Assembly (NCBI RefSeq): GCF_029637485.1
Contig: NZ_CP069128.1
Coordinates: forward strand, 2,202,001 to 2,266,000
Length of the DNA stretch: 64,000 bases
Source of the DNA: Sphingomonas sp. LHG3406-1
GTDB lineage: Bacteria > Pseudomonadota > Alphaproteobacteria > Sphingomonadales > Sphingomonadaceae
Reading direction: 5' to 3'
A model generated the notes under the pieces. The model saw only the letters and a program-made list of their open reading frames with translations. It ran no database searches and was not told where the DNA came from. Position 1 is the stretch's first letter. Every line of letters starts with the position of its first letter. The position numbers were made by a program, and so were the translations under genes. This document shows, in pieces, positions 35,522 to 45,246 of this stretch.

Positions 35522-36652
35522 ATGGCCAAATTCACCGACCAAGCCGAGCGGATCAACAGCGAGTCCGGCGCCACTCCGGCCCCGCGCGACAATCTGGAAC
35601 GCCGGGTGTTCCGCGCGACGGTGGTGTTCCTCGCGACCTGCGTCGCCGCCTACCTGATCTACGTGCTGATCGACGTGCTGCTGCTGCTGTTCGCCTGTAG
35701 CCTGGTCGCGCTGATCTTCCTGACCATGACCAACGCCATCCGCCGGCGCACCGGCATTCCGTTCGGCGTGGCGCTCGGCGCGAGCGTGCTTACCCTGCTG
35801 GGCGTCCTGGTCGGCGCCTTCACCTTCTTCGGCACCACCATGCAGGGCGAGTTCACCACGCTGGCGCAGCAATTGCCCGCTGCCTGGGCCGACGTGCAGC
35901 AGCGCCTCCAGGGCTCTCCGCTGGGCATGCGCCTGCTGGAGCAAGCGCGCGGCCTGGTGCCGAGCGGGCAGGCGATGGTCAATGCCGCCACCACCACGCT
36001 CGCGGCGGTCGGCGGCGCCCTGTCGGGCCTCGCTCTGGTGCTGGTCGGCGGCCTTTATCTCGCAGCCCAGCCCAATCTCTACCAGGGCGGCCTGCTTCGG
36101 CTGGTTCCCGACCGCAGCCGCACCAGCGTCGCGGAGACGCTTGACGCAGTCACCGTCTCCCTGCGCAACTGGCTGAAGGGGCAGGCGCTCGGCATGCTGT
36201 TCGTCGGCGCGGCGACCGGGGTCGGCCTGTGGCTGGTCGGGGTTCCGGCCGCCTTTGCCATTGGGCTGGTCGCCGGTCTGGCGGAGTTCGTCCCCTATCT
36301 CGGGATCATCGTCGCCGTGCTGCCGGCCGTCATCCTCGGCTTCGGCCAGGGCACCGACGTGGGCATCTGGACGGTGGTCGTGCTGATCGCGGTTCAGCAG
36401 GTGCAGGGCAACCTCGTCATGCCGCTGCTGCAGAACAAGATGGTCGACCTGCCGCCGGCGATCACCATCTTCGGGATCATCGCCGCCGGCATCCTGTTCG
36501 GCGTGGCCGGCGTCCTGCTGGCGACGCCGCTGACCATCGTCGTGCTGGTGCTGGTGCGGCGGCTGTATCTCGGCGAGGACAAGCAGGAGGTGCTCCACAG
36601 CAGCGGCGAGCCCGAGCCTCGTCCCGGCCCGCCGACTCCACCGGGGGATTGA
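35522..36652 (+). CDS. AI-2E family transporter (PerM/YdiK-like membrane protein)
   Basis: A 376-residue polytopic protein of the AI-2E exporter/PerM family. Hydrophobic helices at the N-terminus (VVFLATCVAAYLIYVLIDVL, LLFACSLVALIFLTM) are followed by a soluble loop, then the conserved core NWLKGQALGMLFVGAATGVG, LVAGLAEFVPYLGIIVAVLP, VQQVQGNLVMPLLQNKMVDL and PPAITIFGIIAAGILFGVAG. The substrate is not predictable; family members export autoinducer-2 or act in ion/pH stress. It diverges from the DHH gene. Confidence 0.93.
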   Translation: MAKFTDQAERINSESGATPAPRDNLERRVFRATVVFLATCVAAYLIYVLIDVLLLLFACSLVALIFLTMTNAIRRRTGIPFGVALGASVLTLLGVLVGAFTFFGTTMQGEFTTLAQQLPAAWADVQQRLQGSPLGMRLLEQARGLVPSGQAMVNAATTTLAAVGGALSGLALVLVGGLYLAAQPNLYQGGLLRLVPDRSRTSVAETLDAVTVSLRNWLKGQALGMLFVGAATGVGLWLVGVPAAFAIGLVAGLAEFVPYLGIIVAVLPAVILGFGQGTDVGIWTVVVLIAVQQVQGNLVMPLLQNKMVDLPPAITIFGIIAAGILFGVAGVLLATPLTIVVLVLVRRLYLGEDKQEVLHSSGEPEPRPGPPTPPGD

Positions 36653-36709
36653 CGCAACCTTCCGGCGACCCAGATCATTGGCTGACCTTCAACCAGAGGA
36701 GACGACCGG

Positions 36710-37135
36710 ATGATCACCCGCACCGCCACCGCGCGCTACGAAGGTACGGGCAAGACCGGAAAGGGCTGGATATCGACCCAGTCCGGCGTGCTCAAGGACA
36801 GCCGCTATGGCTTCAACACGCGGTTCGAGGGCGAGCCGGGGACCAATCCCGAGGAGCTGATCGCCGCCGCCCACGCCGGCTGCTTCACCATGGCGCTGAG
36901 CTTCGCACTGGCGCGGGGCGGCCATGAGCAGGGCGAACTGCAGACCGAGGCGCGCGTGAAGCTCGAACAGGACGGCGCCGGCTTCACCATCACGCGGTCG
37001 GACCTCAAGCTGCGCGCCAGCGTGCCCAGCATCGATGAGGCCGAGCTGCGCGCCCTCGCCGAGGAAGCCAAGGCGAGCTGCCCGGTGTCCAAGCTGCTCA
37101 ACGCCGAGATGAGCCTGGACGTCGAGGTGGCCTGA
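36710..37135 (+). CDS. osmC: OsmC family peroxiredoxin
   Basis: A 141-residue OsmC. The two redox cysteines Cys58 (AAAHAGCFTMAL) and Cys124 (ASCPVSKLLNAE) match E. coli OsmC positions, and Glu49 in NPEELI is conserved. It detoxifies organic hydroperoxides. The gene stands 57 bp after the AI-2E gene. A small hairpin TCCGGC/GCCGGA at 37143-37158 follows. Confidence 0.95.
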   Translation: MITRTATARYEGTGKTGKGWISTQSGVLKDSRYGFNTRFEGEPGTNPEELIAAAHAGCFTMALSFALARGGHEQGELQTEARVKLEQDGAGFTITRSDLKLRASVPSIDEAELRALAEEAKASCPVSKLLNAEMSLDVEVA

Positions 37136-37190
37136 CCATGGTCTCCGGCTTTCGCCGGAAAACAGCCATGTTGCGTGAGTTGAAGTAGCT

Positions 37191-38429
37191 GTGCATGTCC
37201 GCCTTATGGCCGGACATGCAAGCAACAGCGAACGCACCGCAGGTCTCCTTCTGATGGGGGCGGCGGCGCTCGCGCTGCTGATTGCCAACAGCCCGCTTGC
37301 GCATGGCTATCACGCGCTGCTCGAGACCTACGTCGGCCCGCTTACCGTCCATTACTGGATTGCCGACGCGCTGATGGCGCTGTTCTTCCTGCTCGTCGGG
37401 CTGGAGGTGAAGCGCGAATGGTATGACGGGCAGCTCGCCACGCGCGAGGCGCGGCAGCTGCCGATGATCGCGGCGGCCTTCGGCATGGCGGTGCCGGCCC
37501 TCGTCTACAAGCTGGTCACCGGCTTCAATCCCGCGCTGTCGTCCGGCTGGGCCATCCCCGCCGCAACGGACATCGCCTTCGCGCTTGGCCTGCTTGCCCT
37601 GCTCGGCCCGAGGGTGCCGGCCAGCATCAAGGTGCTGCTGGTGACCATCGCCATCATCGACGACATTGGCGCGGTCATCATCATCGCCGTCTTCTACACG
37701 GCCGAGATCAACATGACCGCGCTGGCCGTCAGCGCCGCGCTGGTCGGCGCGATGGCGACGCTCAACATGTTCGGAGTCCGGCGGCTGTGGCCCTATCTGC
37801 TGATCTTCCCCTTCCTGTGGGTAGCGGTGTTCCAGTCCGGCATTCATGCGACCATCGCCGGCGTGATCGCGGCCCTGACCATTCCGCTCGGCCGCGGCGA
37901 ACCCGTGTCGCCCCTGAAGATGCTGGAGCACAAGCTGCATCCCATCGTCATGTTCGGCATCGTCCCGGTGTTCGGACTGGCGAGCGCGGGCGTGACCATC
38001 GGCGGCCTCGATGAGGTCTTTTCGCCGCTCCCGCTCGGGATCGCCGCGGGCCTGTTCATCGGCAAGCAGCTGGGCGTGTTCGGCGCCATCTGGGCGGTCG
38101 ACCGGATCGGTCTTGCCCGCAAGCCCGAGGTGCTGAGCTGGACTCACATCTACGGGGCAGCCTTGCTGTGCGGCGTCGGCTTCACCATGAGCCTGTTCAT
38201 CGGCGAACTCGCCTTCACCGAGCGGCTGCTCATCGACGAAGCCAAGATCGGAACCCTGCTCGGCTCTTTGCTTTCCGGCATTGCCGGCTATGCCGTGCTC
38301 GCCATGGCCAGGCCGATCGGCGAATCCGACCGCGACCGTCAGGAAGCGGAAGAAATCTTCGGCGAGGATGCCGACAAGGACCCCACCGTATGCAACGATC
38401 CCTTTTCCTCGCCGCCGCCGTCTCGCTGA
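37191..38429 (+). CDS. nhaA: Na+/H+ antiporter NhaA
   Basis: A 412-residue NhaA, the electrogenic sodium/proton antiporter of the inner membrane. Landmarks: LLIANSPLAHGYHALLE, LMALFFLLVGLEVKREWYDG, the discontinuous-helix segment WAIPAATDIAFALG, and the aspartate pair in IAIIDDIGAVIIIA equivalent to Asp163-Asp164, with LLCGVGFTMSLFIG near the end. GTG 37191 is taken as start since GAAG lies 5 bp upstream; ATG 37206 is in frame but has no ribosome site and falls in a hairpin loop. The 3' end overlaps the next gene by 40 bp. Confidence 0.94.
   Translation: MHVRLMAGHASNSERTAGLLLMGAAALALLIANSPLAHGYHALLETYVGPLTVHYWIADALMALFFLLVGLEVKREWYDGQLATREARQLPMIAAAFGMAVPALVYKLVTGFNPALSSGWAIPAATDIAFALGLLALLGPRVPASIKVLLVTIAIIDDIGAVIIIAVFYTAEINMTALAVSAALVGAMATLNMFGVRRLWPYLLIFPFLWVAVFQSGIHATIAGVIAALTIPLGRGEPVSPLKMLEHKLHPIVMFGIVPVFGLASAGVTIGGLDEVFSPLPLGIAAGLFIGKQLGVFGAIWAVDRIGLARKPEVLSWTHIYGAALLCGVGFTMSLFIGELAFTERLLIDEAKIGTLLGSLLSGIAGYAVLAMARPIGESDRDRQEAEEIFGEDADKDPTVCNDPFSSPPPSR
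37193..37219 (+). promoter_or_regulatory. Perfect 9-bp hairpin over the nhaA start region
   Basis: GCATGTCCG (37193-37201) and CGGACATGC (37211-37219) form a stem whose nine-base loop CCTTATGGC holds the in-frame ATG at 37206. In mRNA it could expose or hide initiation codons, so it is a candidate translational control element for the antiporter, or an operator in DNA form. Confidence 0.5.
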
Positions 38430-39676
38430 CGCTGGCCGGGTGCGCCACGACGACAGGCGCTCCCGCCCGCGACGGTCTCGATGCGGTCGCCCGTGACTAT
38501 GTCGTGCTCCAGCTCGCGATCGGCGAAAAGGAGGAGGGCTATATCGATGCCTTCTACGGTGATGCCGGGCTGAAGACCGAGGGTCAGGCGCTGGCGCAGG
38601 CGAGCGACCTTCCGGCGCTGGCCGGCAGGGTTCGGGCGCTCCAGGCGCGGGTGACCCCGCTTGCCGCGACCGAGCCGCGCCGGGCCGCCTTCCTGTCCGC
38701 CCAGCTTACCGCCGCCGCCACCCGCCTGCGCATGCTGCAGGGCGAGAAGCTCCCCTTCGCCGAGGAGGCGCAGGGCCTGTTCGGGGTGCGCCCGACGCTC
38801 AACCCGCTGGCGAGCTACGATCCCGTCCTCGCCCGCATCGAGGCGCTGGTCCCCGGCGAGGGGTCGCTGGCCGACCGGGTCGAAGCCTATCAGAACCGCT
38901 TCACCATTCCGCGCGAGAAGCTCGAGACGGTCTTCCGCTCGGCCATCGCCGCCTGCCGCACGGCAACGGTCGAGAATATTTCGCTTCCCTCGACCGAGCG
39001 GTTCGACCTCGCCTTCGTCACCGGCAAGAGCTGGTCGGGCTACAATTATTATCTCGGGCAGTACCGGAGCCGGATCGAGATCAACACCGACCTGCCCATC
39101 CGCCTCAGCCGCGCGGTCGATCTCGGCTGCCACGAGGGCTATCCCGGCCATCACGTGCTGAACGTGCTGCTCGAGGAGAAGCTGGTGCGGGGCAAGGGCT
39201 GGACCGAGTTCAGCGTCTATCCGCTCTATTCGCCCCAGTCGCTGCTGGCCGAAGGCTCGGCCAATTACGGCATCGACCTTGCGTTCCCGGGCGCCCGCAA
39301 GGCCCGCTACGAGGCGGCCGTGCTGGCGCCGCTCGCCGGGCTGAACGGCGAGGAAGTGGCGCGCTACGATGCCTTGCTGGACGCGCTGCGCGACCTTTCC
39401 ACCGCCCGCAACACCATCGCCCAGCGCTTCCTCGACGGCGAGGTGGACGAAGCCGAGGCGGTGCGCCTGACGCAGCGCTACCAGCTGGTGAGCGAGGCGC
39501 GCGCCAGGCAGTCGGTCAATTTCACCAAGCAGTATCGCTCCTACGTGATCAACTACGATATCGGCCGCGACATGGTCGCCCGCGATGTCGAGCGCTTCCC
39601 CGAGGGCAAGGCGCGCTGGCAGCGGATGGAACAGTTGCTGAGCGAGCCCACCCTTCCGAGCGACCTCCAGGGCTGA
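38390..39676 (+). CDS. DUF885-family lipoprotein, putative metallohydrolase
   Basis: A 428-residue protein with signal FLAAAVSLTLAGC (Cys18 lipidated). The C-terminal half contains HEGYPGHH (248-255), the HExxxGH-type motif of DUF885 proteins, which suggests a zinc hydrolase; preceding conserved text is YNYYLGQYRSRIEINTDLPI. The N-terminal 140 residues are helical. ATG 38390 lies within nhaA with a 40-bp out-of-frame overlap, implying co-transcription. Substrate and activity are unproven. Confidence 0.87.
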   Translation: MQRSLFLAAAVSLTLAGCATTTGAPARDGLDAVARDYVVLQLAIGEKEEGYIDAFYGDAGLKTEGQALAQASDLPALAGRVRALQARVTPLAATEPRRAAFLSAQLTAAATRLRMLQGEKLPFAEEAQGLFGVRPTLNPLASYDPVLARIEALVPGEGSLADRVEAYQNRFTIPREKLETVFRSAIAACRTATVENISLPSTERFDLAFVTGKSWSGYNYYLGQYRSRIEINTDLPIRLSRAVDLGCHEGYPGHHVLNVLLEEKLVRGKGWTEFSVYPLYSPQSLLAEGSANYGIDLAFPGARKARYEAAVLAPLAGLNGEEVARYDALLDALRDLSTARNTIAQRFLDGEVDEAEAVRLTQRYQLVSEARARQSVNFTKQYRSYVINYDIGRDMVARDVERFPEGKARWQRMEQLLSEPTLPSDLQG

Positions 39677-39681
39677 TCGGG

Positions 39682-40668
39682 ATGCGCTGTTTCTGGGACG
39701 AGGCGCAGCGTGCCCACGCGCCACGGTCCGAGTTCTTCAACGGCGCGCTTCACCCGGCGGCGGACGTGCCGGAGCGGGTGGACAGCGTGCTCGCCGCCAT
39801 CGGCCGGACCGAGGCGCCGGAGCGGCGCGGCGAGGCGGCGCTGCTGGAGCTGCTCGGCACCGGGCACGACCCTGCCTATCTCGACCTGCTCCGTACCGCG
39901 CATGACGAGTGGCGCGCGGCCGGTCGGACGGGCGATGCGCTTCCCTATGCCTTTCCGGTCCATCGCCGTCCGCGCGACCTCCAGCGCATCGACGCCCGGC
40001 TCGGGGCGCATAGCTTCGACACCTGCGCGCCGATCAGCGGCGGCACCTGGGAGGCGCTGCTTGCCGGTACCGACACCCTTCTTTCCGCGCTCGACGTGGT
40101 GCTTGGCGGAGACCATGCCTTCGCGCTGACCCGGCCGCCCGGTCACCATGCCGGCGCCGACTATATGGGCGGCTATTCCTATCTGAACTGGGCCGCCATC
40201 GCGGCCTTGGCGGCCGGACGGCGCGTGGCGATCCTCGACATCGACTATCACCATGGCAATGGCACGCAGGACATGGTCGCGGGCCGCGACGGCCTGCGCT
40301 TCGCCTCGCTCCATGCCGATCCGGCCACCGACTATCCCTTTTTCTGGGGCAGCGCGGAGGAGAGCGGCGGCAATGTCCTCAACCTGCCGCTACCGCGCGG
40401 CACGGCCTTCGACGCCTATGACGCCGCGCTCGCCCGCGCCTGCGACTGGCTGGGCGAAGGCGCGCCCGAGCTGCTGGTCCTCAGCTTCGGCGCGGATACC
40501 TACGAAGGCGATCCGATCAGCCATTTCGCCATCCGCACCGGCGATTACGCTCGCCTCGGCAGGCGCGTGGCGGCGATGGGCCTGCCGACCCTGGTCGTGC
40601 TCGAAGGCGGCTATGCGGTCGACGCGCTTGGCGCCAACGTGGCGGGGCTGCTCTCTGGTCTCGACTGA
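39682..40668 (+). CDS. Histone deacetylase superfamily, acetylpolyamine amidohydrolase-like
   Basis: A 328-residue arginase/deacetylase-fold enzyme. Catalytic residues are visible: His155-His156 (RPPGHHAG), zinc ligands Asp188 and His190 (DIDYHHGNGTQ) and Asp272 (SFGADTYEGDP), and Tyr311 (EGGYAV). The motif DYHHGNGTQ and the residue spacing match acetylpolyamine amidohydrolases, which release acetate from acetylated polyamines. It starts 5 bp after the DUF885 gene, so it is probably in the nhaA transcript, and converges on the TonB-like gene with a 3-bp gap. Confidence 0.93.
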   Translation: MRCFWDEAQRAHAPRSEFFNGALHPAADVPERVDSVLAAIGRTEAPERRGEAALLELLGTGHDPAYLDLLRTAHDEWRAAGRTGDALPYAFPVHRRPRDLQRIDARLGAHSFDTCAPISGGTWEALLAGTDTLLSALDVVLGGDHAFALTRPPGHHAGADYMGGYSYLNWAAIAALAAGRRVAILDIDYHHGNGTQDMVAGRDGLRFASLHADPATDYPFFWGSAEESGGNVLNLPLPRGTAFDAYDAALARACDWLGEGAPELLVLSFGADTYEGDPISHFAIRTGDYARLGRRVAAMGLPTLVVLEGGYAVDALGANVAGLLSGLD

Positions 40669-40671
40669 GGA

Positions 40672-41580
40672 TCAGGGCATCTGAAAGCGGACGTTCGCCA
40701 CCGTATAGCTCGGCACTCTGGTCCCGTCCGCCAGCTGCGCCGGCTGGAACCTGGCTTGCTGAAGGTTCTTGCAGGTGACCTCGGCAAAGCCGGCACCGCG
40801 AAAGGCCGTCAGGCTGGTGCAGCGGGTAACGAGGCCGTCGGCACCGATGTTCAGCCGCGCCTTGACGATCGACTCTTCGCCGCGGGGCAAGGCGCTCACC
40901 GGATAGTCGCTCCAGCTGAACAGCGACGCCAGCGGCCGGATCGGGGTCGCCGACCTGACGATCCGCTCTTCCACATCGGGATCGACACCCCAGGCCGCCA
41001 GCTGCTCGCGGGCGCAGTTCCGCATGGCCTCCATCACCTTTTCGAGCGGTCCGGTCGCCAGCACGATCTTGCGGCCGCCCGGTTCGGTGACCTGGACGCC
41101 CGTCACCCGTGCGGCATTGGCCGTTTCAGTCGCGCGCAGGGCAGCGACTTGCGACGGATCGCGGATGACCGGCTCGCCGGGCTTCGTCTCCGGCGGCTTC
41201 TCCGCGCCGGCGAGAAAGTCCACGCTGGTCCACAGGATGGCGATCTTCTTGTTGGCGACGGTTTCGGCCACGCTTCCCTCTTCGAAGGGATGATCGACAA
41301 AGGGCAGGAAGGCGGCCTTGCCGTTGCGCAGCCCTGACCGGGCGCGCAGCGGATCGCCATACACCATCATGCTCATGCCTGAGCCCGGATCGATCCGCTC
41401 GAACACCAGCGATGTCGGGTTGGCGGGATCGCCGAATGTCCGCTTCAACTGGCAGCTCTGGTCGGCATAGTGGAGGTTCCACTTGGATGCCGGTGCGAGG
41501 ACGGTAGGCGCCCTCGGCGCAGCCAGCGCGGGCACCGCGATCAGGGCTACGACCGACCCGAGCAACATCATTCTCGACAT
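40672..41580 (-). CDS. Secreted protein with C-terminal TonB-like domain
   Basis: A 302-residue exported protein (signal LLGSVVALIAVPALAAPRAP). Residues about 30-220 have no recognised fold. The last 75 residues, with IVKARLNIGADGLVTRCTSL and FRGAGFAEVTCKNLQQARFQ then VPSYTVANVRFQMP, fit the TonB C-terminal domain. It lacks the membrane anchor and proline-rich spacer of a true TonB, so an energy-transducing role is unlikely. Sphingomonads carry many such proteins. It is divergent from lysA. Confidence 0.8.
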   Translation of the reverse strand: MSRMMLLGSVVALIAVPALAAPRAPTVLAPASKWNLHYADQSCQLKRTFGDPANPTSLVFERIDPGSGMSMMVYGDPLRARSGLRNGKAAFLPFVDHPFEEGSVAETVANKKIAILWTSVDFLAGAEKPPETKPGEPVIRDPSQVAALRATETANAARVTGVQVTEPGGRKIVLATGPLEKVMEAMRNCAREQLAAWGVDPDVEERIVRSATPIRPLASLFSWSDYPVSALPRGEESIVKARLNIGADGLVTRCTSLTAFRGAGFAEVTCKNLQQARFQPAQLADGTRVPSYTVANVRFQMP

Positions 41581-41724
41581 ACGCCTCACTCTCCGTTTCC
41601 CCCGAACCGGCAACTGCGATGCTAAGGCGACCGGCGGCAGAGGCAAGGGCCGGCGCACTTGCCCGCGTTGCTGTGGCGGAATAACCAGCCCGCCCTTCAC
41701 TCCTCGGCGAGCAGCTTCCGATCC

Positions 41725-42987
41725 ATGGACCATTTCGAGCATCGTGCCGGCGTCCTTCACTGCGAGGACGTGCCGCTCGACCGCATCGCGCAAGCGGTCG
41801 GCACGCCCGCCTACGTCTATTCGACCGCGACCATGGTCCGCCATGCGCGCGTCATGCAGGGGGCGGTCGCCGGCTGCGGAACGGGTGATCCGCTGGTCGC
41901 CTATGCGGTCAAGGCCAACCCCAATGCGGCGGTGCTGAAGGTCCTGTGCGAGGCCGGGCTCGGTGCGGACGTGGTGTCGATCGGCGAATATCGCCGCGCC
42001 CGAGCCGCCGGCATCGCGCCGGAGCGCATCGTCTTTTCGGGCGTCGGCAAGACCGAGGCGGAAATGGCCGAGGCGCTCGCCGGCGGGCTCCTCCAGTTCA
42101 ACGCGGAGAGCATGGAGGAAGCGCGCATGCTGTCCGCGGTCGCGTCGGAACAGGGGCGGGTGGCGCCGGTCGGCTTCCGCATCAATCCGGACGTCAGCGC
42201 CGGCACCCATGCCAAGATCACCACCGGTACCGCCGACAACAAGTTCGGCATCGCCGCTGCCGGGGCGATGACCGCCTACGCGGAGGCGGCGACGCTGCCG
42301 GGGCTCAAGGTCCAGGGCATTACCGTCCACATCGGCAGCCAGCTCGTCAGCCTCGATCCGCTCCAAGCCGCCTTCCGGCGCGTGGGCGAACTGATCGGTG
42401 CGCTTCGTGCGCAAGGCCATGACATCGGCATCGCCGACCTCGGCGGCGGGCTTGGCGTGCCGCACGGTCCGGGCCAGCCCGAGCCGCCGAGCCCGGAGGC
42501 CTATGGCGCGATGGTCCGCCAAGTCACCGCCGACTGGCATACCCGCCTGCTGTTCGAACCCGGGCGGCTGATCGTCGGCAATGCCGGCGTGCTGCTCACC
42601 CGCGTCGTGCGGGTGAAGCCCGGCGTCCGCGCGCCCTGGCTGATCGTCGATGCCGGCATGAACGACCTGATGCGCCCGGCGCTCTACGATGCCTATCACC
42701 GGATCGAGGCAGTCCGTCCGTCCGGCAAGCGCGCCACGGTCAACGTCGTCGGCCCGGTGTGCGAGAGCGGCGACACCTTCGCCATGGACCGCGAGATGGA
42801 CGATGTGGCGGCGGGCGACCTCATCGTCTTCCGCACCGCAGGGGCTTACGGCGCGACCCTCGCCAACAGCTACAACAGCCGTCCGCTGACGCCCGAGGTG
42901 CTGGTCGATGGTGATCGTTGGGCAGTCGTTCGCCAGCGGATCGATGTGGACTCACTGGCGGCGGTGGCGGAGCCGGAATGGCGCTGA
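41725..42987 (+). CDS. lysA: Diaminopimelate decarboxylase
   Basis: A 420-residue fold-III PLP enzyme converting meso-diaminopimelate to L-lysine. PLP lysine is Lys63 in YAVKANPN. Other motifs: INPDVSAGTHAKITTGT, KFGIAAA, VHIGSQLVSLDPLQAA, DLGGGLGVPHGP, EPGRLIVGNAG, the substrate-binding VGPVCESGDTFA and a final AYGATLANSYNSRP. ATG 41725 gives the expected MDHFEHRAG leader. It stands alone downstream of a 144-bp divergent region in which no clear promoter can be picked. Confidence 0.96.
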   Translation: MDHFEHRAGVLHCEDVPLDRIAQAVGTPAYVYSTATMVRHARVMQGAVAGCGTGDPLVAYAVKANPNAAVLKVLCEAGLGADVVSIGEYRRARAAGIAPERIVFSGVGKTEAEMAEALAGGLLQFNAESMEEARMLSAVASEQGRVAPVGFRINPDVSAGTHAKITTGTADNKFGIAAAGAMTAYAEAATLPGLKVQGITVHIGSQLVSLDPLQAAFRRVGELIGALRAQGHDIGIADLGGGLGVPHGPGQPEPPSPEAYGAMVRQVTADWHTRLLFEPGRLIVGNAGVLLTRVVRVKPGVRAPWLIVDAGMNDLMRPALYDAYHRIEAVRPSGKRATVNVVGPVCESGDTFAMDREMDDVAAGDLIVFRTAGAYGATLANSYNSRPLTPEVLVDGDRWAVVRQRIDVDSLAAVAEPEWR

Positions 42988-43058
42988 GCGGCGACCCAGC
43001 ATTGTATGCGGGCTTGGTTCAGGCCTAGCCTCTCCGGACGAGTCGTCGGAGGTGTGCG

Positions 43059-43523
43059 ATGGAGTTGGCCAGCCTGATCGGATCGGCCTTGTTGCTTGCA
43101 CCGGCCGTCAGCACGCAGGTTGCAAGCGCATCGCCCGGTCCGCCGGAGCGCATTGTCCTTCCCGTCATCCAGCCCGGTTGCGATCGGACGGCCCAGCCGG
43201 ACGAGATCATGGTGTGCGGACGAACCGAGCGGCGCTACCGGATCGACACGAGCACGCTCAGGACCCTGCGCTCGATTGAGGATCGCGACGATCCCACCCG
43301 TCCCCCGCGTCCACACGCCATCACCCAGAGCTGTGCCGGCACGGGCCCGATGACCCAGTGCACGGGCGCTCTTCCGGTGAGTGACATGGCACTGCGGGCA
43401 ATCGGCCTCGCCGTGAAGGCCATCCGCGGCGAGGATCTCCGCCCGGCCCTGCGGCAGGGCCCGACCGATTATGAGATCTATCAGCGCACGCGGGCGGAGG
43501 CCGAAGCTAAGGAGGAGGAGTGA
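43059..43523 (+). CDS. Hypothetical secreted protein with paired cysteines
   Basis: A 154-residue protein with a short N-terminal hydrophobic segment ([20 protein letters not shown]) suggesting export. The core has four cysteines: [15 protein letters not shown] and [14 protein letters not shown], likely two disulphides. The PDEIMVCGR...YRI pattern recurs in uncharacterised alphaproteobacterial proteins as I recall them. The C-terminus is charged and helical. No function can be offered. It converges on etfA with 27 bp between stops. Confidence 0.7.
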   Translation: MELASLIGSALLLAPAVSTQVASASPGPPERIVLPVIQPGCDRTAQPDEIMVCGRTERRYRIDTSTLRTLRSIEDRDDPTRPPRPHAITQSCAGTGPMTQCTGALPVSDMALRAIGLAVKAIRGEDLRPALRQGPTDYEIYQRTRAEAEAKEEE

Positions 43524-43550
43524 GCGGCCGCTCCCGACGACCGCCGTTCC

Positions 43551-44483
43551 TTACAGCTTCTCGGTCAGCTCCGGCACCAGCTTGAACAGGTCGCCGACCA
43601 GGCCGACGTCCGCAATCTGGAAGATTGGGGCTTCCTCGTCCTTGTTGATGGCGACAATGACCTTGCTGTCCTTCATCCCCGCAAGGTGCTGGATGGCGCC
43701 CGAGATGCCGATCGCGACATAGAGTTCCGGAGCGACGATCTTGCCGGTCTGGCCGACCTGATAGTCGTTCGGCGCATAGCCGGCGTCGACCGCGGCGCGG
43801 CTGGCGCCCACGGCGGCGCCGAACTTGTCGGCGAGCGGGTCGATCAGCGCGTGGAACTGGTCGGCGCTGCCCAGCGCGCGGCCGCCCGACACGATGATCT
43901 TGGCGCTGGTCAGCTCCGGCCGCTCGCTTTCGCTGGCCTCCATGGAGACGAAGGTGGAGACGGCGTTGGAGACGCCCGCGTCGACATTCTCGATCCCGGC
44001 CGAGCCGCCGCTGCGCTCGGCCTTGGTGAAGGCGGTGCCGCGGACGGTGATGACCTTCTTGGCGTCCTTCGAGCGAACCGTGGCGATCGCATTGCCGGCA
44101 TAGATCGGACGCTGGAACGTGTCCGGCCCCTCAACCGCGACGATGTCGCTGACCTGCGCGACGTCGAGCAGGGCGGCAACGCGCGGCGCGATGTTGCGGC
44201 CGGTGGTGGTCGAGGAAGCGAGGAGGACGTCATAGCCTTCCATCAGCTTGTGCAGGAGCGGCGCGACGCTTTCGGCCAGCTCATGGTCGAGCGCGCCGTC
44301 GGCGGCCACCAGCACCTTCGACACGCCGCCGATGGCCTGCGCATCGGCTGCGGCGCCCTGCGCCTCCGAACCGATCAGCAGGAGATGCGCCTCGCCGCCC
44401 AGCTTTGCCGCGGCGCCGAGGGTGGCGAGGGTCGAGTCCTTGACCTTGCCGTGGGCGTGCTCGCCGAGAACCAGGATCTTCAT
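43551..44483 (-). CDS. etfA: Electron transfer flavoprotein, alpha subunit
   Basis: A 310-residue EtfA, which with EtfB carries electrons from acyl-CoA and other dehydrogenases to ETF:quinone oxidoreductase. The FAD domain shows [60 protein letters not shown] and [17 protein letters not shown], all diagnostic. The start overlaps the etfB stop as ATGA, the standard etfB-etfA coupling. Confidence 0.97.
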   Translation of the reverse strand: MKILVLGEHAHGKVKDSTLATLGAAAKLGGEAHLLLIGSEAQGAAADAQAIGGVSKVLVAADGALDHELAESVAPLLHKLMEGYDVLLASSTTTGRNIAPRVAALLDVAQVSDIVAVEGPDTFQRPIYAGNAIATVRSKDAKKVITVRGTAFTKAERSGGSAGIENVDAGVSNAVSTFVSMEASESERPELTSAKIIVSGGRALGSADQFHALIDPLADKFGAAVGASRAAVDAGYAPNDYQVGQTGKIVAPELYVAIGISGAIQHLAGMKDSKVIVAINKDEEAPIFQIADVGLVGDLFKLVPELTEKL

Positions 44484-45229
44484 GCGACAACTCCGAGGGT
44501 CTTGAGCTTGGCAACCAGTTCGTCGACGCTTCCCACCTTGGCGCCGCCGACGCGCTTGGCCGGCTCGGCGACCTTCAGCGTCTCGAGGCGCGGCGTGGTG
44601 TCGACGCCGTAATCGGCCGGCGACTTGGTCGCCAAGGGCTTGGACTTGGCCTTCATGATGTTGGGCAGCGAGGGATAGCGCGGATCGTTCAGACGAAGGT
44701 CGGTGGTGACGATCGCCGGCAGCTTCAGCGCGACCGTCTCGAGTCCGCCGTCGACCTCGCGGGTGACATTGGCTGTGTCGCCGCTGATCTCGACCTTCGA
44801 GGCGAAGGTTCCCTGGCCGTAGCCGGTCAGCGCGCCCAGCATCTGCCCGACCTGGCTCGAATCGTCGTCGATCGCCTGCTTGCCGAGCAGGATGACCTGC
44901 GGCTGCTCTTCCTCGACAATCTTCGCCAAAATCTTGGCGACGGCGAGCGGCTCCACCTCGTCATCGGTCTGGACCAGGATGCCGCGGTCGGCACCCATGG
45001 CAAGGGCGGTGCGGATCGTTTCCTGCGCCTTCTGGGGCCCGACGGAGACCACCACGATCTCGGTCGCGCCGGCCTTTTCCTTGAGGCGGATGGCTTCCTC
45101 GACGGCGATCTCGTCGAAGGGATTCATGCTCATCTTGACGTTGGCGAGATCGACGCCGGTGCCGTCCATCTTCACCCGGGGCTTCACGTTATAGTCGATC
45201 ACCCTTTTGACCGCGACGAGTAGCTTCAT
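44480..45229 (-). CDS. etfB: Electron transfer flavoprotein, beta subunit
   Basis: A 249-residue Etf[41 protein letters not shown] and [20 protein letters not shown] are family signatures, including the AMP-binding region. The ATG at 45229 is fixed by this conserved N-terminus. It is separated from the upstream sucC by a 115-bp gap filled by a composite palindromic repeat, so it may be transcribed separately from sucC. Confidence 0.97.
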   Translation of the reverse strand: MKLLVAVKRVIDYNVKPRVKMDGTGVDLANVKMSMNPFDEIAVEEAIRLKEKAGATEIVVVSVGPQKAQETIRTALAMGADRGILVQTDDEVEPLAVAKILAKIVEEEQPQVILLGKQAIDDDSSQVGQMLGALTGYGQGTFASKVEISGDTANVTREVDGGLETVALKLPAIVTTDLRLNDPRYPSLPNIMKAKSKPLATKSPADYGVDTTPRLETLKVAEPAKRVGGAKVGSVDELVAKLKTLGVVA

Positions 45230-45246
45230 TTCCGTCCCTCTTGCTT

